Below, in pieces: positions 24,425 through 38,200 of a DNA stretch of 64,000 bases; position 1 is the first letter of the stretch, and every line of letters begins with the position of its first letter. Source of the DNA: Torreya grandis (Eukaryota > Streptophyta > Pinopsida > Cupressales > Taxaceae). The position numbers and the translations under genes were made by a program. The notes beneath the pieces were generated by a model, which did no database searches, was not told the DNA's origin, and saw only the letters and a list, made by a program, of their open reading frames with translations. Where the stretch lies: contig JARHVA010006307.1 of the NCBI GenBank assembly GCA_037957365.1, positions 420,001 to 484,000 on the forward strand, read 5' to 3'.

Positions 24425-25790
24425 TAGACAAGACTATAAAGGAGAAATAAAGTCTTGAAATTGTTTATATATGGTTATAAATGAATATAAAACTATTTTT
24501 ATTTTATTCTAATCTAAAGTGTATAGAATAATAACTACTAATATAATAAAGGTATGATAATGAAACTATATTGGCCTAGTTGATATAGTTGGTGACATAA
24601 AATCATTATAAACAAGTTATATCAAGCCGGCCTATATAATTTATAGAGAATTTGAAATATAAAAATATTGTATTAGGTTGGGTGATACAATTTGATTAAA
24701 ATTAGGTAAATGAGACTAACATGTTGGTCAATATAGGTGGGTCAAAATTAAATTATATCAAGTTAGTTGATATAGATATAGATATAGACATAAAGAACTA
24801 TATTAGGTTTGCCAATACAATTAGATCAAACAAAAAATATATTATTCTAGATGATATAGTAGAATTTTATAGATTTAGAATTTTTAATTTTTAGTAAATG
24901 AAATAGCCAAATACTAATCATATATGATACAACACACTTCATGTTGTTCAGGTTTATCGATTTTTCCTCATCATTGAAAGAGTGAGGTTTAACTATTATT
25001 TATAAAACATTCATAGATGGTTTGAAAGGGTTTTGAGCTTAATTTATTGGGGATTGGTTTTAAGAGTGATTATAAAGAGGGTTGGTATAAATCTCAAGAT
25101 GATAATTATCTTGGTTAAGTGTATCACACACTATAATGAGTTGGACATGATTGTAATGGAGAAATAAAATTTTGAAATTGTTTAGATCTGGATATAGATA
25201 TATCTAAAAATAAATTTATTTTATTTTAATTTAAAATTTATAGACTCAACACTACAATTATAATAGATTCAAGCTAAGGAAAATATTTCAACTTGGTCAA
25301 TACAATTGGTGACATAGAGCATCAAAATCAAACTGTAGTGGGATGATTGATATAATTGAGATATAATTAACATATACATAGACTGTATTGGGTTGGAAAA
25401 TACACATGGATAAAAAATGAGTAAATAATACTGTATAAAGTTATATGGTACAATTGGGTCAACAAGAAACTATATCAGGTTGGATGATATAATTATAGAC
25501 ACACGAAACTATATTAGGTTTATTGATATAAAATTTAAGATTTTACTAGATGCAACAACTAAAACCTAATCTATATATGATAAAACACACTTCATGTTGT
25601 TAATTTTCACCAATTTTTCCTAATTTTTGTAATATTTATGGTTAACTGTGGTTTCTACAACATTAGTAGATATTTTAGAAGGGTTTTGAGGTTGAATGCT
25701 AGGTAATTAGATTTATGAGTGATTAGGAAAAGGGTTGGTATAAATATCATGAAGATGAGAATTATGTTGGTTAAGTGAATCACACTTTAA
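24425..25790. repeat. Direct tandem duplication (about 720 and 640 bp) with internal minisatellite
   Basis: Unit 1 (about 24425-25145) and unit 2 (about 25150-25790) share ordered blocks: GGAGAAATAAA and TTGAAATTGTTTA at the start, a degenerate minisatellite, then ACACACTTCATGTTGTT and AGGGTTGGTATAAAT at the end. The minisatellite at about 24570-24850 and 25275-25530 repeats a motif like ACTATATTAGGTTGGTTGAT at roughly 40-50-base spacing. On the minus strand both units encode a related peptide containing IYTNPFPNHS or IYTNPLYNHS and NNMKCVLSY, apparently the segment after gag. Confidence 0.8.
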
Positions 25791-27590
25791 TTTATTTTCA
25801 TTAAATTTAGCAAGTATATCAAAGGCTTTATGAAATTTTAATATCATGACATCATGATCAAAGTTGTAACCAATGAGATATTCAAATATTAGAAGCTTAC
25901 GTTGTTTACAAGTTTAATGAGATTGACCCCAATTATCATGAAATAAAAAAATGGTTTAGATAATATCAATGGGTTTTATAATAATAAGAGTCAAAATATC
26001 TATTTTAAGCTCTAGGAAGGCATCTCCTAAGCTCATCTAGATTAATATCTTTATGGGAATCACAATGTTGAATATGTGATGGAGGAGGCTAAAAGGGAAT
26101 TCCCACTATGGGTTGGAAGTGTGTCACTTAATTAGATATCCTTGACATAATGGCATGGATGGTTCTCTGAGAATCATAAGTATCAAATACACCATCATCA
26201 ATATCATGTTTATTCTTAGTTCTTGTAATCAATTGAGTTCCTTGTTTAGGTTGGGAAGGATCAAAATATCTTAGGAGATGGTCATGTTGTTTAGCTTGGT
26301 GGAGGGATTAATCCAAGTGTTTTTTTTAAGGACCTAAAAATGTATTACAATAATGTTTTAAATTTATTAGTAAAGAGGTGTAAGAGATTGTCTTTTGTCA
26401 TATTATTCTTTGATATTTTACCTAAGTCTTTTCAATGTTTAATGAAATAGTGGACAGTCTCATGTTTCGATTGTTTATAATTAATAAAGTTGGTTAGGTT
26501 ATTTTTAAGTAAGTAATTGGATTTTAACTATTCAAATAGTGCATTAACTAAGTATTCTAAGTTATAAATAGAGTTAAAATTAATTTGATTATACCATTCT
26601 AAATGATCTCTAAATAAAGTTCTAACTAATAGCAAAAAGGTGTTAAGTTCAATCCAAACCTTATATAAATTTCAAAAGGTTTCCAAAGGCTTTTAGATAA
26701 AAAGTGGGATTAGTGGATCCATTATATAATATCATATGATTGATTCATCCAATTTCAATTTCAATAATCTAAGGGACTAAGGGTTCATTTTAAAGATAAT
26801 TAATGGCTTTGTTGTGAAAGAAAGGTTGTAAAATGAGATTTTCAAGATATTTTATAAGCGGGGTGGTGGGGAATTTTGATTTTGAATTCCTCAATAAACA
26901 TGTTGAGGTTTATATTAAATTTTCATAATTTGGTTATGTAATCACAACATTTTAGTAATATTGACTACTTGCATGGTTGTCTTTTAGTTTCTGACATTAA
27001 ATATTACTTGATTAAGATTAGATGTATTTTTGTTTGAAGTAGAGGATTGAGTGGCATGTTAGGATGAATTAGATGAAATATTAATGTTATCATTGATATG
27101 ATAAATTTATTTAAGATAACTACACCCAAGACCTACCATGTTACTTGATAAACTAGGCATGGTGGATGTAGAGGGGAAGTCAAGAATTAATTTTCCATAA
27201 GTCACATGGAAAAATATATGAGTAGGGGAAGGAGGATATTTATCAAAGGGTTTCATCATGACGTGATAAAAAACTATATATTCCTTTCCCCTATGCTCAA
27301 TATGTTATTGGATAAATAATTTCATTTTATAATTATACTCTAGGTCACATTCCTCTTCATCTTCAAATTCATGGGTTTCAATAAATTTTAATTTCCTAGG
27401 GTGTTTAATATTGTTATATGGATCATAACATTTGGATGTAGTGAAATCCATATTAAATTTTGTAGAAAAATGATCTTGAGAAAGAGAAAAATTATAAGGG
27501 GTAAACTGAGAATATTTAAGGGTATTAGTTAACTCATAAAAATATGATTGTTGGAATATAATCCTTGAAAATCCTAGTTGGATTTATTGG
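25650..27590 (-). pseudogene. Orphan gag relic, Tat/Ogre-like
   Basis: On the minus strand a long, mostly single-frame coding trace starts near 27560 with YFYELTNTLKYSQFTPYNF, FIETHEFEDEEECDLEYNYK, FDKYPPSPTHIFFHVTYGKL and ILDFPSTSTMPSL. Further down (about 26600-26330) is a gag core: WYNQINFNSIYNLEYLVNAL, NYLLKNNLTNFINYKQSKHE, TVHYFIKH followed by KDLGKIS, and LLHLFTNKFKTLL. About 26300-26090 gives AKQHDHLLRYFDPSQPKQGT and DGVFDTYDSQRTIHAIM, and about 25900-25760 gives FEYLIGYNFDHDVMILKFHK and IYTNPFPNHS. The core fits a Ty3/gypsy gag of Tat/Ogre type. No LTRs, protease or polymerase could be assigned. A pararetrovirus coat-like origin was considered but nothing specific supports it. Confidence 0.6.
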
Positions 27591-27839
27591 TGGATTATTC
27601 AAAAAATGTGCTACATATTAGCAACAACCAAGGGGCCTCAAAAAATGTTTTAAAAATCATAAAGCTAGAAGGCTATGTAAAAATAAAAAGGGGAGGTGGC
27701 TCTAACAAGAGATACTTATCAATCCAAAGCTCTAAGAAGTTAGATATTAAAATGTGAAGAAATGTTGGGTTCAATATAATGTATTCAAAACTTATGATGA
27801 CAATGTACTAATTCTATTAATTTATATAGACTAAGATAA

Positions 27840-29062
27840 TTTATATGATAAATATGTATTTTACATGGTAAACTAGTCTAAAAAACTTGACAAATAGAAT
27901 TCATGGCTCAACCCTTCTATTCGTGACCTTGCCACTACTAGAAGGCTCACATATAAATTATATATGTTCAAAAAATATCTATCCTCCAGGACACTACTGT
28001 CCAAAGTAGGACGCTAGCATCGATGTTAGTGTCCTAAGTCTGATGTTAGTGTCAAAACCCTATTAATGATAGAAATATTTTGACATTTATGGGTTGACAT
28101 ATAGTATTATTATAACCACCCAATGAGATAATTTTAAATTTTTTGGGATAAATAAATAATAAATCCCACTCATTTTTCATCTAGCAGTTTACCAAGTAAA
28201 CACCTATAAAGATCACTTAATCATTCACACCACTAAGTTTTACTACCCTATTATTTCCTATTTTAATATTTATCATAATATTAATATTTTTATATGTATA
28301 AATAATTTATACAAAAACCCATGAATATTTTTTATAAAATTACATGCTAGATCACTACATGCACTCGCATATAACATATTACACCATTATTTGCACATAA
28401 GCTCACATAAGTGGAAGAATTACATTGATATGAGGCCCTCTTCAGAGTATTGGATATGTAATTATATTTCACTAACATATAGGTATTTTAGGTTATCTCA
28501 AATTCACTTGATCCTACTAACCCATAATTTACATGATGACATACCCTAATTGGAGGATCCCTGGTTTTGAGCTACACAACAATATCTAGAACTTGTGTAC
28601 ATGATTTGAATAGACAATCTATAAGACAATAGTGAACTCTAATAGGGATTGATGGAATTTTTAAAAAATGACATGTATTTCATATAGGACATAATCATCA
28701 GTTTTTGGGTAGAAGTATTGACACTAGTGTCCATATTTTAATGGTAATGTTTAGGTTCATATAGAGCTGATTTATAGAATATAATGAATCATAATTGAGA
28801 ATCATCATAACTATTTATACACATGAAATTCCCATATTTTATTTCACATCGTTAAATAATATAAATATTATTCCTCATTCATGTTTAATAAATCAAATTA
28901 CTATTTATAATTTAACTTTGTATATTTAGCATATTTCCATAATTTAGAACTATATGAGAATATATTGTGAATCTCAATTATTTAATTAGCTTGCTTCTAT
29001 AATAGTCTATTACTTTGTTGATTTATATCTTCTCTATTAAATATTTACAAAAGGGTTAAACA
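27840..29062 (+). repeat. Element D 5' LTR
   Basis: Begins TTTATATGATAAATATG (decayed TGTAGATGATAAATATA) and ends GGTTAAACA. The matching 3' LTR starts at 54967. It contains GCTAGCATCGATGTTAGTG, a short repeated word pattern also seen around 55350. Confidence 0.87.
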
Positions 29063-29064
29063 TT

Positions 29065-29080
29065 TGGTGAACCTAACCTC
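29065..29080 (+). other. Element D primer-binding site
   Basis: TGGTGAACCTAACCTC lies two bases after the LTR and agrees with the element C site for 12 of 14 bases or better. Confidence 0.62.
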
Positions 29081-29879
29081 TAAGACTTCTTATGCTAATC
29101 TTATATTGCCTTAGGTTTTTCAACCTTTTACAGTTTTAGATTGTATTACTTATTCATATTTTAATTTTATTAATTTTTAAGAAACCTAGGTGCAGTGATT
29201 GAATAGGTAGTGTACCTATTAAACATCTTGAGATTCATCTTATAAAACATAAAATGTCTCAAGATAATACCCTATCAAATTATACCAATAATTAGAGTGT
29301 TAGTAATAAAAATGATCAAAATACTGAAAACAAATATTTTAGAGGATAAATTTGATCACAAAGACAATGAAACACATGAGAATACTAAACATGAGTAAGT
29401 AGATTAAGAGTAAGTTAAATATATTATTTTTAAAATGTATTCATGAAAATCTTGAATATCTCAATAATATCCTCAATACTATATTGGAAACTAAAAAATA
29501 CAAAAGTGTTAATGAACTATCATTTCTCTCTATTGATACAAATATTGGGGCTACTAGATATGCCTATCACACATCACTTCCATTATCACTCCCATCGAGC
29601 ACACCATTGATTCCTACATCTAATGTGGGCACAAGATATATTTTCCATCCATTGTTCCCCTAATAAAAATACTTATTGTTACATCCTCCATGGGAACAAT
29701 CATTACTTTAATTCAATTAATGCTTTAAATTCCTATATCAACACAAATATTAGCATCCCCTTGGGTGACTTATCAAATATCAAATGTCAATCCTAAGGGG
29801 TATACTATGCAAAATATTTTTCAATCTATTCAATATTTAGAATCCAAGGTTACAAATATTAAGAAAATGCTTTAAAATC

Positions 29880-30990
29880 AACTCATGCTATTGATTCACA
29901 AGATTTATTGCATAATATTCTTACATCTAAGATATATTTGCACCTTTTTCCAACTGGGTTTGTAGAACCCATGTTAAAACTTTATGATGTCAAGGGTGAA
30001 CCTAAGTAACATCTCTTATACTTATATGATGCATGCCTTGATTATGATTTTGATGATAAACTTTTGAAAAAACTATTTTAGAGAATCGTAAAGGACTATT
30101 ATTTGAGATGGTTCTATGATCTACCAATAGAATCAATAAAATCATTAAAACCTATAAAAAGCTAGTTTATATCACATTTATTTATTAACATTACCAAAAA
30201 TATGTCATATGAACAAATTACAAAGATAAAAAATGAACCAATTATCCCATCAATGAATATGTTTTGAGGTACAAGAAAATTTTGATAAAAAATGAAAATC
30301 CAATCCCAGATTAAGATCTTTATGATACCTTCAAGCAAAGTTTTTTTTCCCCACTACATAATTCTATTATCTTCAATAAGTTTAAATATTTTGATGACTT
30401 ATGCCATATGTTTTTAGATTTTGAAGATAAAATTATTTCATTAAACAAGCTATGTATCCAACACATTGATTACACCGAATACAAAGTTTCATATCAAACC
30501 AAGCTATAAGATAAAACCTCTAGAGGATAAGACGGAAGTAATAACAATAGAAAATATGGTGTCACAAGAACATAATAATATCATCTTATCTATGACACCT
30601 AGGATATAATTTATAATATTAAAAAGTCCCCATCTTTGGTCCTTAAGAAGCTAGTGGAGTGTTATCTCATATCTCTCCCTCTTCCCTTATAGTTTTAGAT
30701 GAGTTGACCTCTACCAAAAGGCTATAATTTAAATGTTTATTATGACTATCACCAATGTGTTTGGAATTATAAAAATAGAATTTATAAGTTGAAGCACAAG
30801 ATGCAAGATCTTATTGATAATGAAAATGTCACATTTGATGATTTTCAACAAGATTCAAGATCACAATATGGTGACCATCAAAACTAGAAGATATTAAAAA
30901 ATCAATTACAAGACCATTATAAGGATGCATGAAAATTGAAAATGGAATATAATTAAAATCCTCGTACACCACATTATGGGTACCAATTAT
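29880..30990 (+). pseudogene. Element D gag, Tat/Ogre-like, decayed
   Basis: A gag core is readable at about 29940-30260: FPTGFVEPMLKLYDVKGEPK, then HLLYLYDACLDYDFDDKLLK, YYLRWFYDLPIESIKSLKPI, FISHLFINITKNMSYEQI. This fits the Tat/Ogre gag pattern (GFxxPxxxxYDGxGDPxxHL, then WFYxLPxxSIxSFxxL, then FxxHFxxNI). Near 30740-30850 a second conserved piece, YYDYHQCVWNYKNRIYKLKH followed by KMQDLIDNENVTFDDF, matches the CxYHxxxxHxxExCxxLKxxVQDLI segment downstream of gag. The cysteines are partly replaced. Stops are spread throughout. The gag would build the particle that packages this RNA. Confidence 0.78.
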
Positions 30991-31028
30991 ATGGGATTAT
31001 TAGAACACATAAAATTGAGATAACTCCT

Positions 31029-31510
31029 ATGGATCAAAGACCTTATATTAAATTTTATGATGGTGACATTATGGATGATGACTCCAATATTCACTCATTA
31101 TTTATTCGAGTGCATATTGATCATCATCCTATACACAATGTTATGGTTGATAATGGTTCTAGTGAGAATGTATCTTCCGTGAAATTAATCACACATTTTG
31201 GATATACACAAGATGATTTATACCCTTCGATAAAGATGGTCTAAGCACTTTATGGGAAAGTACAAGAGGTTTTTAGTGAGATTGATTTGCTTTTATAGGC
31301 TTGCACAACACATGTGACTACAAAAGTATTAGTTATACCACATATAATAGTATTTGATATGTTATTGGGATAAAATTGGATTCATAAGCTCCATGAAGTA
31401 CCCTCCATAGTTCATACATGTCTCAATTATATTCATGGTAATAGGGTAATCATAGTTTCAAGAGTGCAATATGAACATCCAATACAAGAAGAAAAGTTTA
31501 TTCCAAGATA
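31029..31510 (+). pseudogene. Element D retropepsin, decayed
   Basis: The open stretch 31029-31244 holds DDDSNIHSLFIRVHIDHHPI and VMVDNGSSENVSSVKLITHF. VDNGSS is the Tat/Ogre form of the protease active site (catalytic Asp codon at about 31149). After a stop at 31242-31244 the reading continues: LYGKVQEVFSEIDLL, VLVIPHIIVFDMLLG, NWIHKLHEVPSIVHTCLNYI and HGNRVIIV. This matches the C-terminal protease flap region (LGRPWIHxxxAVPSTxHQxLKYI). Three stops interrupt it. It directly follows gag in the usual order, but no RT follows. Confidence 0.83.
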
Positions 31511-32541
31511 AGTAATTATACAAATTATTAAGGTTAATAATGAGAAAAAGGGTAATAAAAAGTAATCCACTTTCCTAGGTGATGAATAACTAAGAGGACC
31601 TTAAATCAGGGATACATAGTAGACTCCACATATCTATCATCTATACCTACAAGTTGTTGAGATCAGATCTACATGTTTCAGATAGGGTACAAGACCCAAT
31701 ATTATAGTTACACCAAAAAAGAAACATAGCACCAAGCAATGGGTTCCATGAACTACTACAAATTCTAATACTGCTTCATGACCATAGAGTCCTATGAGAC
31801 ATAGACAAAGTATTACATATTATTCAGTTCTAAATTTGGTACATATACATGATCCTTATCACTATGACCGGTTTGTTTTATACCATCATGAGCCTCAAAA
31901 ACCTATGATCATTACTTATATGGTATGATTGGATATCCTTCTCATTATTAAATTCAATAAATTAAAAAAATCAAATAATAATTAAAATACAAAAAAAATA
32001 AAAAAAATAAAAAAAAAATAAAATTGTCATTTACATGTTTAATAGCTTTTGAAGATGGTTTTTTAATTTATGTTAGTATATAACATATCATTTTATATAC
32101 ACACATATTTTTAAAGGGTACTTGAGTGTGATACATGTGTATGATAGATGCATAATACATGCACATACATATGTTGGACCTTTCCTCTACCCACATGACT
32201 CACTATTTGGGTGCATTTGATTACATTAATCATGATGATATAATTTATGTTATTTTATGATCACTTTACATTATCATTTTGAGATTATATACTAAAAATT
32301 AAACATGTATATAATCATAATTATGTCATAAATATAGTGATATATATGATATTCTTTATGACATTTTGGTAACACATGTATGCATGGACTAATATTATAT
32401 CCTTATGCTAGTTACTTATACTTCAATTATTCATTTTATCATAGGTATTAAGTGTACTTAATATTTTATACATTTTATTAATTGTGGAACATTTAAACAT
32501 GTTCTTTATTTATTGGCCATAGTGCCATTGAGTGTTGTTTT
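31511..32541 (+). other. Element D internal region left of element E, no gene
   Basis: No polymerase domain in any frame. An A-rich run lies at about 31985-32025. From 32040 the sequence is AT-rich noncoding DNA resembling about 20040-20340 of element C. Element E enters at 32542. Confidence 0.55.
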
Positions 32542-33194
32542 TGTTGAGGGAAACATACCTCCATTTCTAAAAAATGGGGGCCCTTGTGTTAAAATTATGC
32601 AAAATTTATTCTAAATTTTAAGTTTACTTGACTAGAGAATCATTAACATGTTTTTCACATTATTTGTATTTAAATATCATCCACCCCTTGGTTTGGTTGG
32701 TCTTATTTGTTCATGGTTCTACTTTAGCTTTTCCTAATGTTGCTACTAGTGGATCTCTATGTTTCAAATCACAGGTTTAATGGAGCTCTCCTTGGTGCGA
32801 TCATACTTGGGTTTCATGATTTTAATGATTTTATCTCAATTTGACCTTTTAATATCCTTTGGTATATTAAAATTCAAGTTGAACCCATGTTTGAGCTTCC
32901 TAAAAACCCTCGTTCAGAAACCCTAACACAAGATTCTTTTAGACCAAATCCAAACAACTAGCAGGAACAATTTACATGGGAACATTTTAAATATGCTATA
33001 GACTCAAGCCTAATATTTATAATAATCCTTGGTCAAGTTTTTCAACATGACCAAACCTTAGCCTAAAAATGATAAGCTTGGTCCCCTTTATGTCTCGAGC
33101 TCCTTTGTCCCCTTTTATTTTAACAAGGTCCCAAAATTAATATTGTAAGGTCTTTTTATTAAGTTACTAACTTTCTTTGGCTTTATTTTAACAA

Positions 33195-34550
33195 GATTAG
33201 ACTAATGTATTAGTCCTAAGGTCTGATTCACATTTTAAACATGAATGAGACCTTAGTCCTAATACTTTATCCTAAGTCTTATTTACCCTAATCCCTAACT
33301 TAAGTTGTGTGCTTCTCTACAGGATCTATAACCTGTATGCATTTAGGTAGAAACGATTAGATAGAGAAAGATAAACCTGATATATTCAAGACATTACCCA
33401 TGGACCAATCCTTCTCAATCACTCAAATCATTATCAATGGCCAACATTTGATCATATTTCAAAATCAAAAGAGATCCCCTTTGTTATGGCATAGACTTAA
33501 CCTAAGTCTTACCCTAAAGTTTTATTATATTTATCAATACAATGAAACCTTAACTTAAAGGCTTATGTTATATACTTCTAATTATTTAAAGGGTCCATGA
33601 TTTATTATGTTGAAACTTAGCTTATAGACTTTAATCCTAAGTCATATTCATATTTATTAATGCAAAAAAACATTAGTTCATAATCTTGGTCTAAATTTTA
33701 TGAGGTCCCAAGCTTACTTAATATATTTATGACTACAGGAACCAATCACAACCAACTACTCAGATCATGATCAATAGTTCATGCTTACCTGGATGAAAAT
33801 GATCGAGTGACACATAATGGGTCAAAATTTCCATAAGGTCTATTATGTTCCATAGGACTCAAACATTCTCATGCCAATCATTTGACATCCGCAAGGCCGT
33901 CATTGATTTCCATGAGGTTTTCAAATTTAAGCCCCAGTGATACATTACTAGAGATTAATTTTTTCATTCTCATGCCTATCATTTTAAATCCATGAAGCTT
34001 CTATTGATGGTGATGAGGAAGTCAAATTAAAGTTCATAGACCAATCTCACTTAGATAAATGAACATGTTATTTTCCTTAATCAAGCTTGGAAGTTTTGTG
34101 CTTCAATGATAAGATTGGTTTTAGATTAATTGGAAGCTATGTTTCGATGTAAAATTTGAATGTACATGGGAGATAATTATAAATACCATAGACTTATCTT
34201 GAATAGTATCATAAGGTTAAATCATTTTTTTAACATTAGACCATACCTTAGTTCAAAACCTTATACTTAGTTTATATATGTACCCCCATAGTCTTATGGA
34301 ATATTTTATGGGCTTATTATCAAGGCTTGACAAAATGTATGGTCCTATTGTATAAAGACTAGATTAAACCATTTGTCCCAAGGTTTTACTCATATTTATT
34401 AATACAATAAAAACCTTAAGTTGGGTCATCTTTATTATATCGGGTCCCCTTTTTTATATGATGTAAATTTAGCCTAAATACTTTAGCCTCTGGATTATTT
34501 CATGTTTATTAACATGAAATAAAACCTGAGACTAAAATATTTAACCGAAG
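33195..34550 (+). repeat. Degenerate subrepeats in element E U3
   Basis: At least five copies (near 33195, 33488, 33608, 34365 and 34463) of a motif like TTAGTCCTAAGTCTTATTCA followed by TATTTATTAACATGAA and AAACCTTAG. Each has a small palindromic tendency (CTAAG and CTTAG ends). A second pair, around 33850 and 33945, shares CATTCTCATGCC and ATCATTT. The same arrangement occurs in the right LTR at 47450-48810. Confidence 0.7.
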
Positions 34551-35290
34551 TTATTTACCTAGTCCCATGTTAACTTAAAGTTTTTTCACCTTTTTAGGAT
34601 CAATAATTCATGTCTAATTAGGGCAAGATGATTGAACAGAGCAAGATTACTATGGACTATTCAATGAAGCCTCTAAATAAGTATAGAGCCACCATGTGTC
34701 ATAAATGTGTTCACTATGAGACTAAAAAAGATGCAAAGCTCAAAAGGACTATGAGACTACCAGGTGGCATAATTTTAGGGCTTGATACAAAGGATAGCTA
34801 ATGGCATACAACTAGTAGGATCAAGATCAATGATCTACATTTATCCGTATAGATTGATCCAATGGTGAAAAATAAAAGATAGGATTTTCAAAGGGCAATG
34901 ATCAATTTTAAATCATTTATGAACAAAATACCATGAAAAAACTAATTGGATGCCATAGATCTACCACATAGACACCACCTAGGTAGAAAGGGACGAACCA
35001 AAGATTTTGTGGACTCAAAAAAATCAAAGGTATAAATACAAATTTCCTAATCAAGTATAAGGAGTGAACTCACTTGAGTGAAAAAAAACATTGCCATTAA
35101 ATTTTGAGAAGACCTTTAAAAATCACTAGCATCCATAAAATGCCTAATTTGATCTCAATTTGATCATAGTCGAAATAAAGAGAGCTCAATTATCACCTGA
35201 ACAAGTATAAATTGATCCTGAAGCAATTTTTAGACCACTAGTGAACAATTTATAAAGCTCAAAATCATGGTAACATGAAAACAATATAAT

Positions 35291-38200
35291 ATGGAAGACA
35301 CAGAGATATATTTGATTTTAGACACAGAAGGAAGGGTCTTTAAAGACACTAAATTTGATGTGGTAGCATTGAACACCAGGGATAATAATTGGTTCAAGAT
35401 CTTCTAGTATATTAAATAGTTACAAGCAATCACCAAAGAAGATGAAAATAATGATACAATCCACTAGAGATACTATGACATGGTCACCATCCAGATGACT
35501 AGTATTCACTATGTAGTGACAAAGCTAGAGGTAATTTATTGTATTGATGTTATTATTCTTGTCTATAAGGATTGTAAAATTTACCAAGACATGATAGTGC
35601 ATGAATGTAGTTTTTAAAATTTTGCTTATATTTCCACCATTGTATTTGAAATTTAATAAAAACTTCCCATTCCTTAGGTAGATTTGCCCATAATCAAGGA
35701 ATGACACAATAAAAATGACCTAAAAACTACCTTGGCTAAATGGTTGTAGTTAGGAACCCATGTGATCTAGGACCCCACTAGAAAGATCTTAATTTCCCTA
35801 TTCAGGGTAAGAATTAGAATGATTATGAATTTTCTCAAAAGATTGTCTGGGGCCCATTCCAAGACCTATTTCAACAAGATTTGGGTCCCTTATATATATT
35901 TTATGGTTTAAAAAAGACTTACTCCTCCTATAAGAGAAATAAACAATATTTGCCTAAAGCAACAATTCTCTACCATAGAGAAGAGGACTATAAATCACTT
36001 ATTTATGATGTCCTATCTTTTAAATACCCCAGCGAACACTATCTAGATCTTTAACATACAAAAATGGTCACCTGATGGAAGGCACACAGTCTTCCATTAT
36101 TATTCTAAACAACATATATTTAAGTATAGGGACCACATACACTTCATTTATGACTATGTATAATCAACTTTAGTAGAATTTATTATAGGGATACCTATGA
36201 TGAGGGTAAGCCCCTTAATCAAGAAGTATGTGGAACTTTCTTAGGACATTTGGTTATATCTTGACTACACTGTAATCAGGATAGAGGGAACCTTATGTCA
36301 ACCACTCAAACTACCGGTCTATGTACCCACCAAGATGGTTGAATAGTAGATAGCATATAAATTATTCCATTGTATTGATTGTGTATTAAAAGGAAAAAAG
36401 AATGGGATACTTTATCCTTTCCATTGACTATTAGTAGAACTATGTTGCAAAATTGGGACAATGTAGACACCATCTCTAGACATAGAGACTCGTTCAATTT
36501 ACAACTTGATGACTTGAGACATTGGGACCCCCAAGATAATGTTGTAAAACATTTAAAAGACAAATAGATTAAAATTAAGTATGAACATCACCTTGGTGTC
36601 CATGACATAATGTACATCCAAGCATCTTCATTCACATAAGTTATAGCAAGATAGAAGAAGCAAAATATCAAGCTTAAGGCTAGATTGATGAGAGATTAGA
36701 AGCCAAATAGTAAAATATGGTAGATGGGACCTATATAGTATGATTTTATACCTGGACCATATTCTAGGCCTCCTCCATAACATTTAGAGTCATGAGTTAC
36801 ACAAGGGTAAGGAAAAGAGAGACTTGAATAAATACCTAGTGAAGGAGCATCATCTTTTGCCCAATGTAAAAATCAAAAGTTTCTAATTGAATACATTAAC
36901 ATGATTACACTAGATCCTAAGGAAATATTAGAGGATGACATGAAGTCACTAATAAGTGATTATGGGTTAGTGAAGAGTAAGTACAATAATAAGAACCTCA
37001 ACCCCAAGTTAAAGAAGTAAGAAAGGAAAAGGGGAAGGAGCTAGCTTTGTACTTAGTCCCAATGGTTCCCCTACAAAATAGAAAGGTTGAACTATACTTG
37101 GTTCTTATAAGAACCAAGAGGCCCAAATTAAACCTGACTTACCCTTTAAGTGAGGTTAATTTGTTCATTTATGAAAACCCTATTCATGGAGTAACCATTC
37201 TAGAGTGGTTCATATATGGAAAGTTATAGAAGATCCCTACTCTTCCAAATTAATGGGAAATCATAGAGTTGTTAACATCCATGTTCATGAGGATCTCAAA
37301 CCATGGATTGTGAATCTATAAAAGGAAGAGAAGGAAAGATAAGTGGATACCCTTATATCTTTAAGTGGCATAAAAATGGAAGTCCCAAATCCTCTAAAAA
37401 TAACACACTCTTTAGTAGGTGTCCAATTTGACCCAATCACTACAGGATTGGAAAGAGTAACAACAAAAAAAGCTATCATAGGTGGAGAAGAATTCACTTT
37501 TCAAAAGGTGGAGTTATTTTTTGGCTTGACTCCAATTGGAGGCCAAAGACTAGGTTAGCACCCTATTTTTGAAGAGGATATACTTGAGGTTGCCCAGACT
37601 CAAAGTGCCCAACTATAAACTAGAATCAAGGGCATTTTTGCTTTAAATAGAGAACCTGCAAAGGTAGAAGGAAAATATGGAGAAACAAGATGTTTTTTCT
37701 ATTTCTAATGAAATGATTGAAATTTTTGAGGGATCATTTTATAACATGTTTGACTCTCTAAAGTCAATAAATGAAAGATGAAGTGCAGTGAACTAATAAG
37801 TGAGCCAACAAGATGCAACAGCCAAGAGCTTAATCACCCAATGGTAGAGTTCTAAGGACAAGATAAAAGATTCAATTAACATCTTGACAAGGGATAAAAT
37901 ACCTAATTTCAAAACCATCAACATTGTTCATCTCAACACCATCTTCAGATTGATTATTGATAAAATCAATAGTTTGAGCACATGGTCCAAGTTCTTAGGG
38001 AGACTCATCAAGGATGATAAAGAATTTTTGGATAGAATTGAATGACTCCTAAAGAACATGATTGAAAATCCTAAAAATCTCAGCTCCATAGGCATCATTA
38101 TAGATGATGAGTTCAAACATAAGACCACTTTGGTCATGCAGGAGGTGAGGAGTGAGAGCCAAGGTAGGTCTAGAGATGACAATAATAGGATCATGGATAT

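Noticed and set aside
23795..27839. A possible endogenous pararetrovirus
   Set aside because: A coat- or gag-like trace is present but no movement protein, RT or other virus-specific motif was found. A Ty3/gypsy gag fits better.
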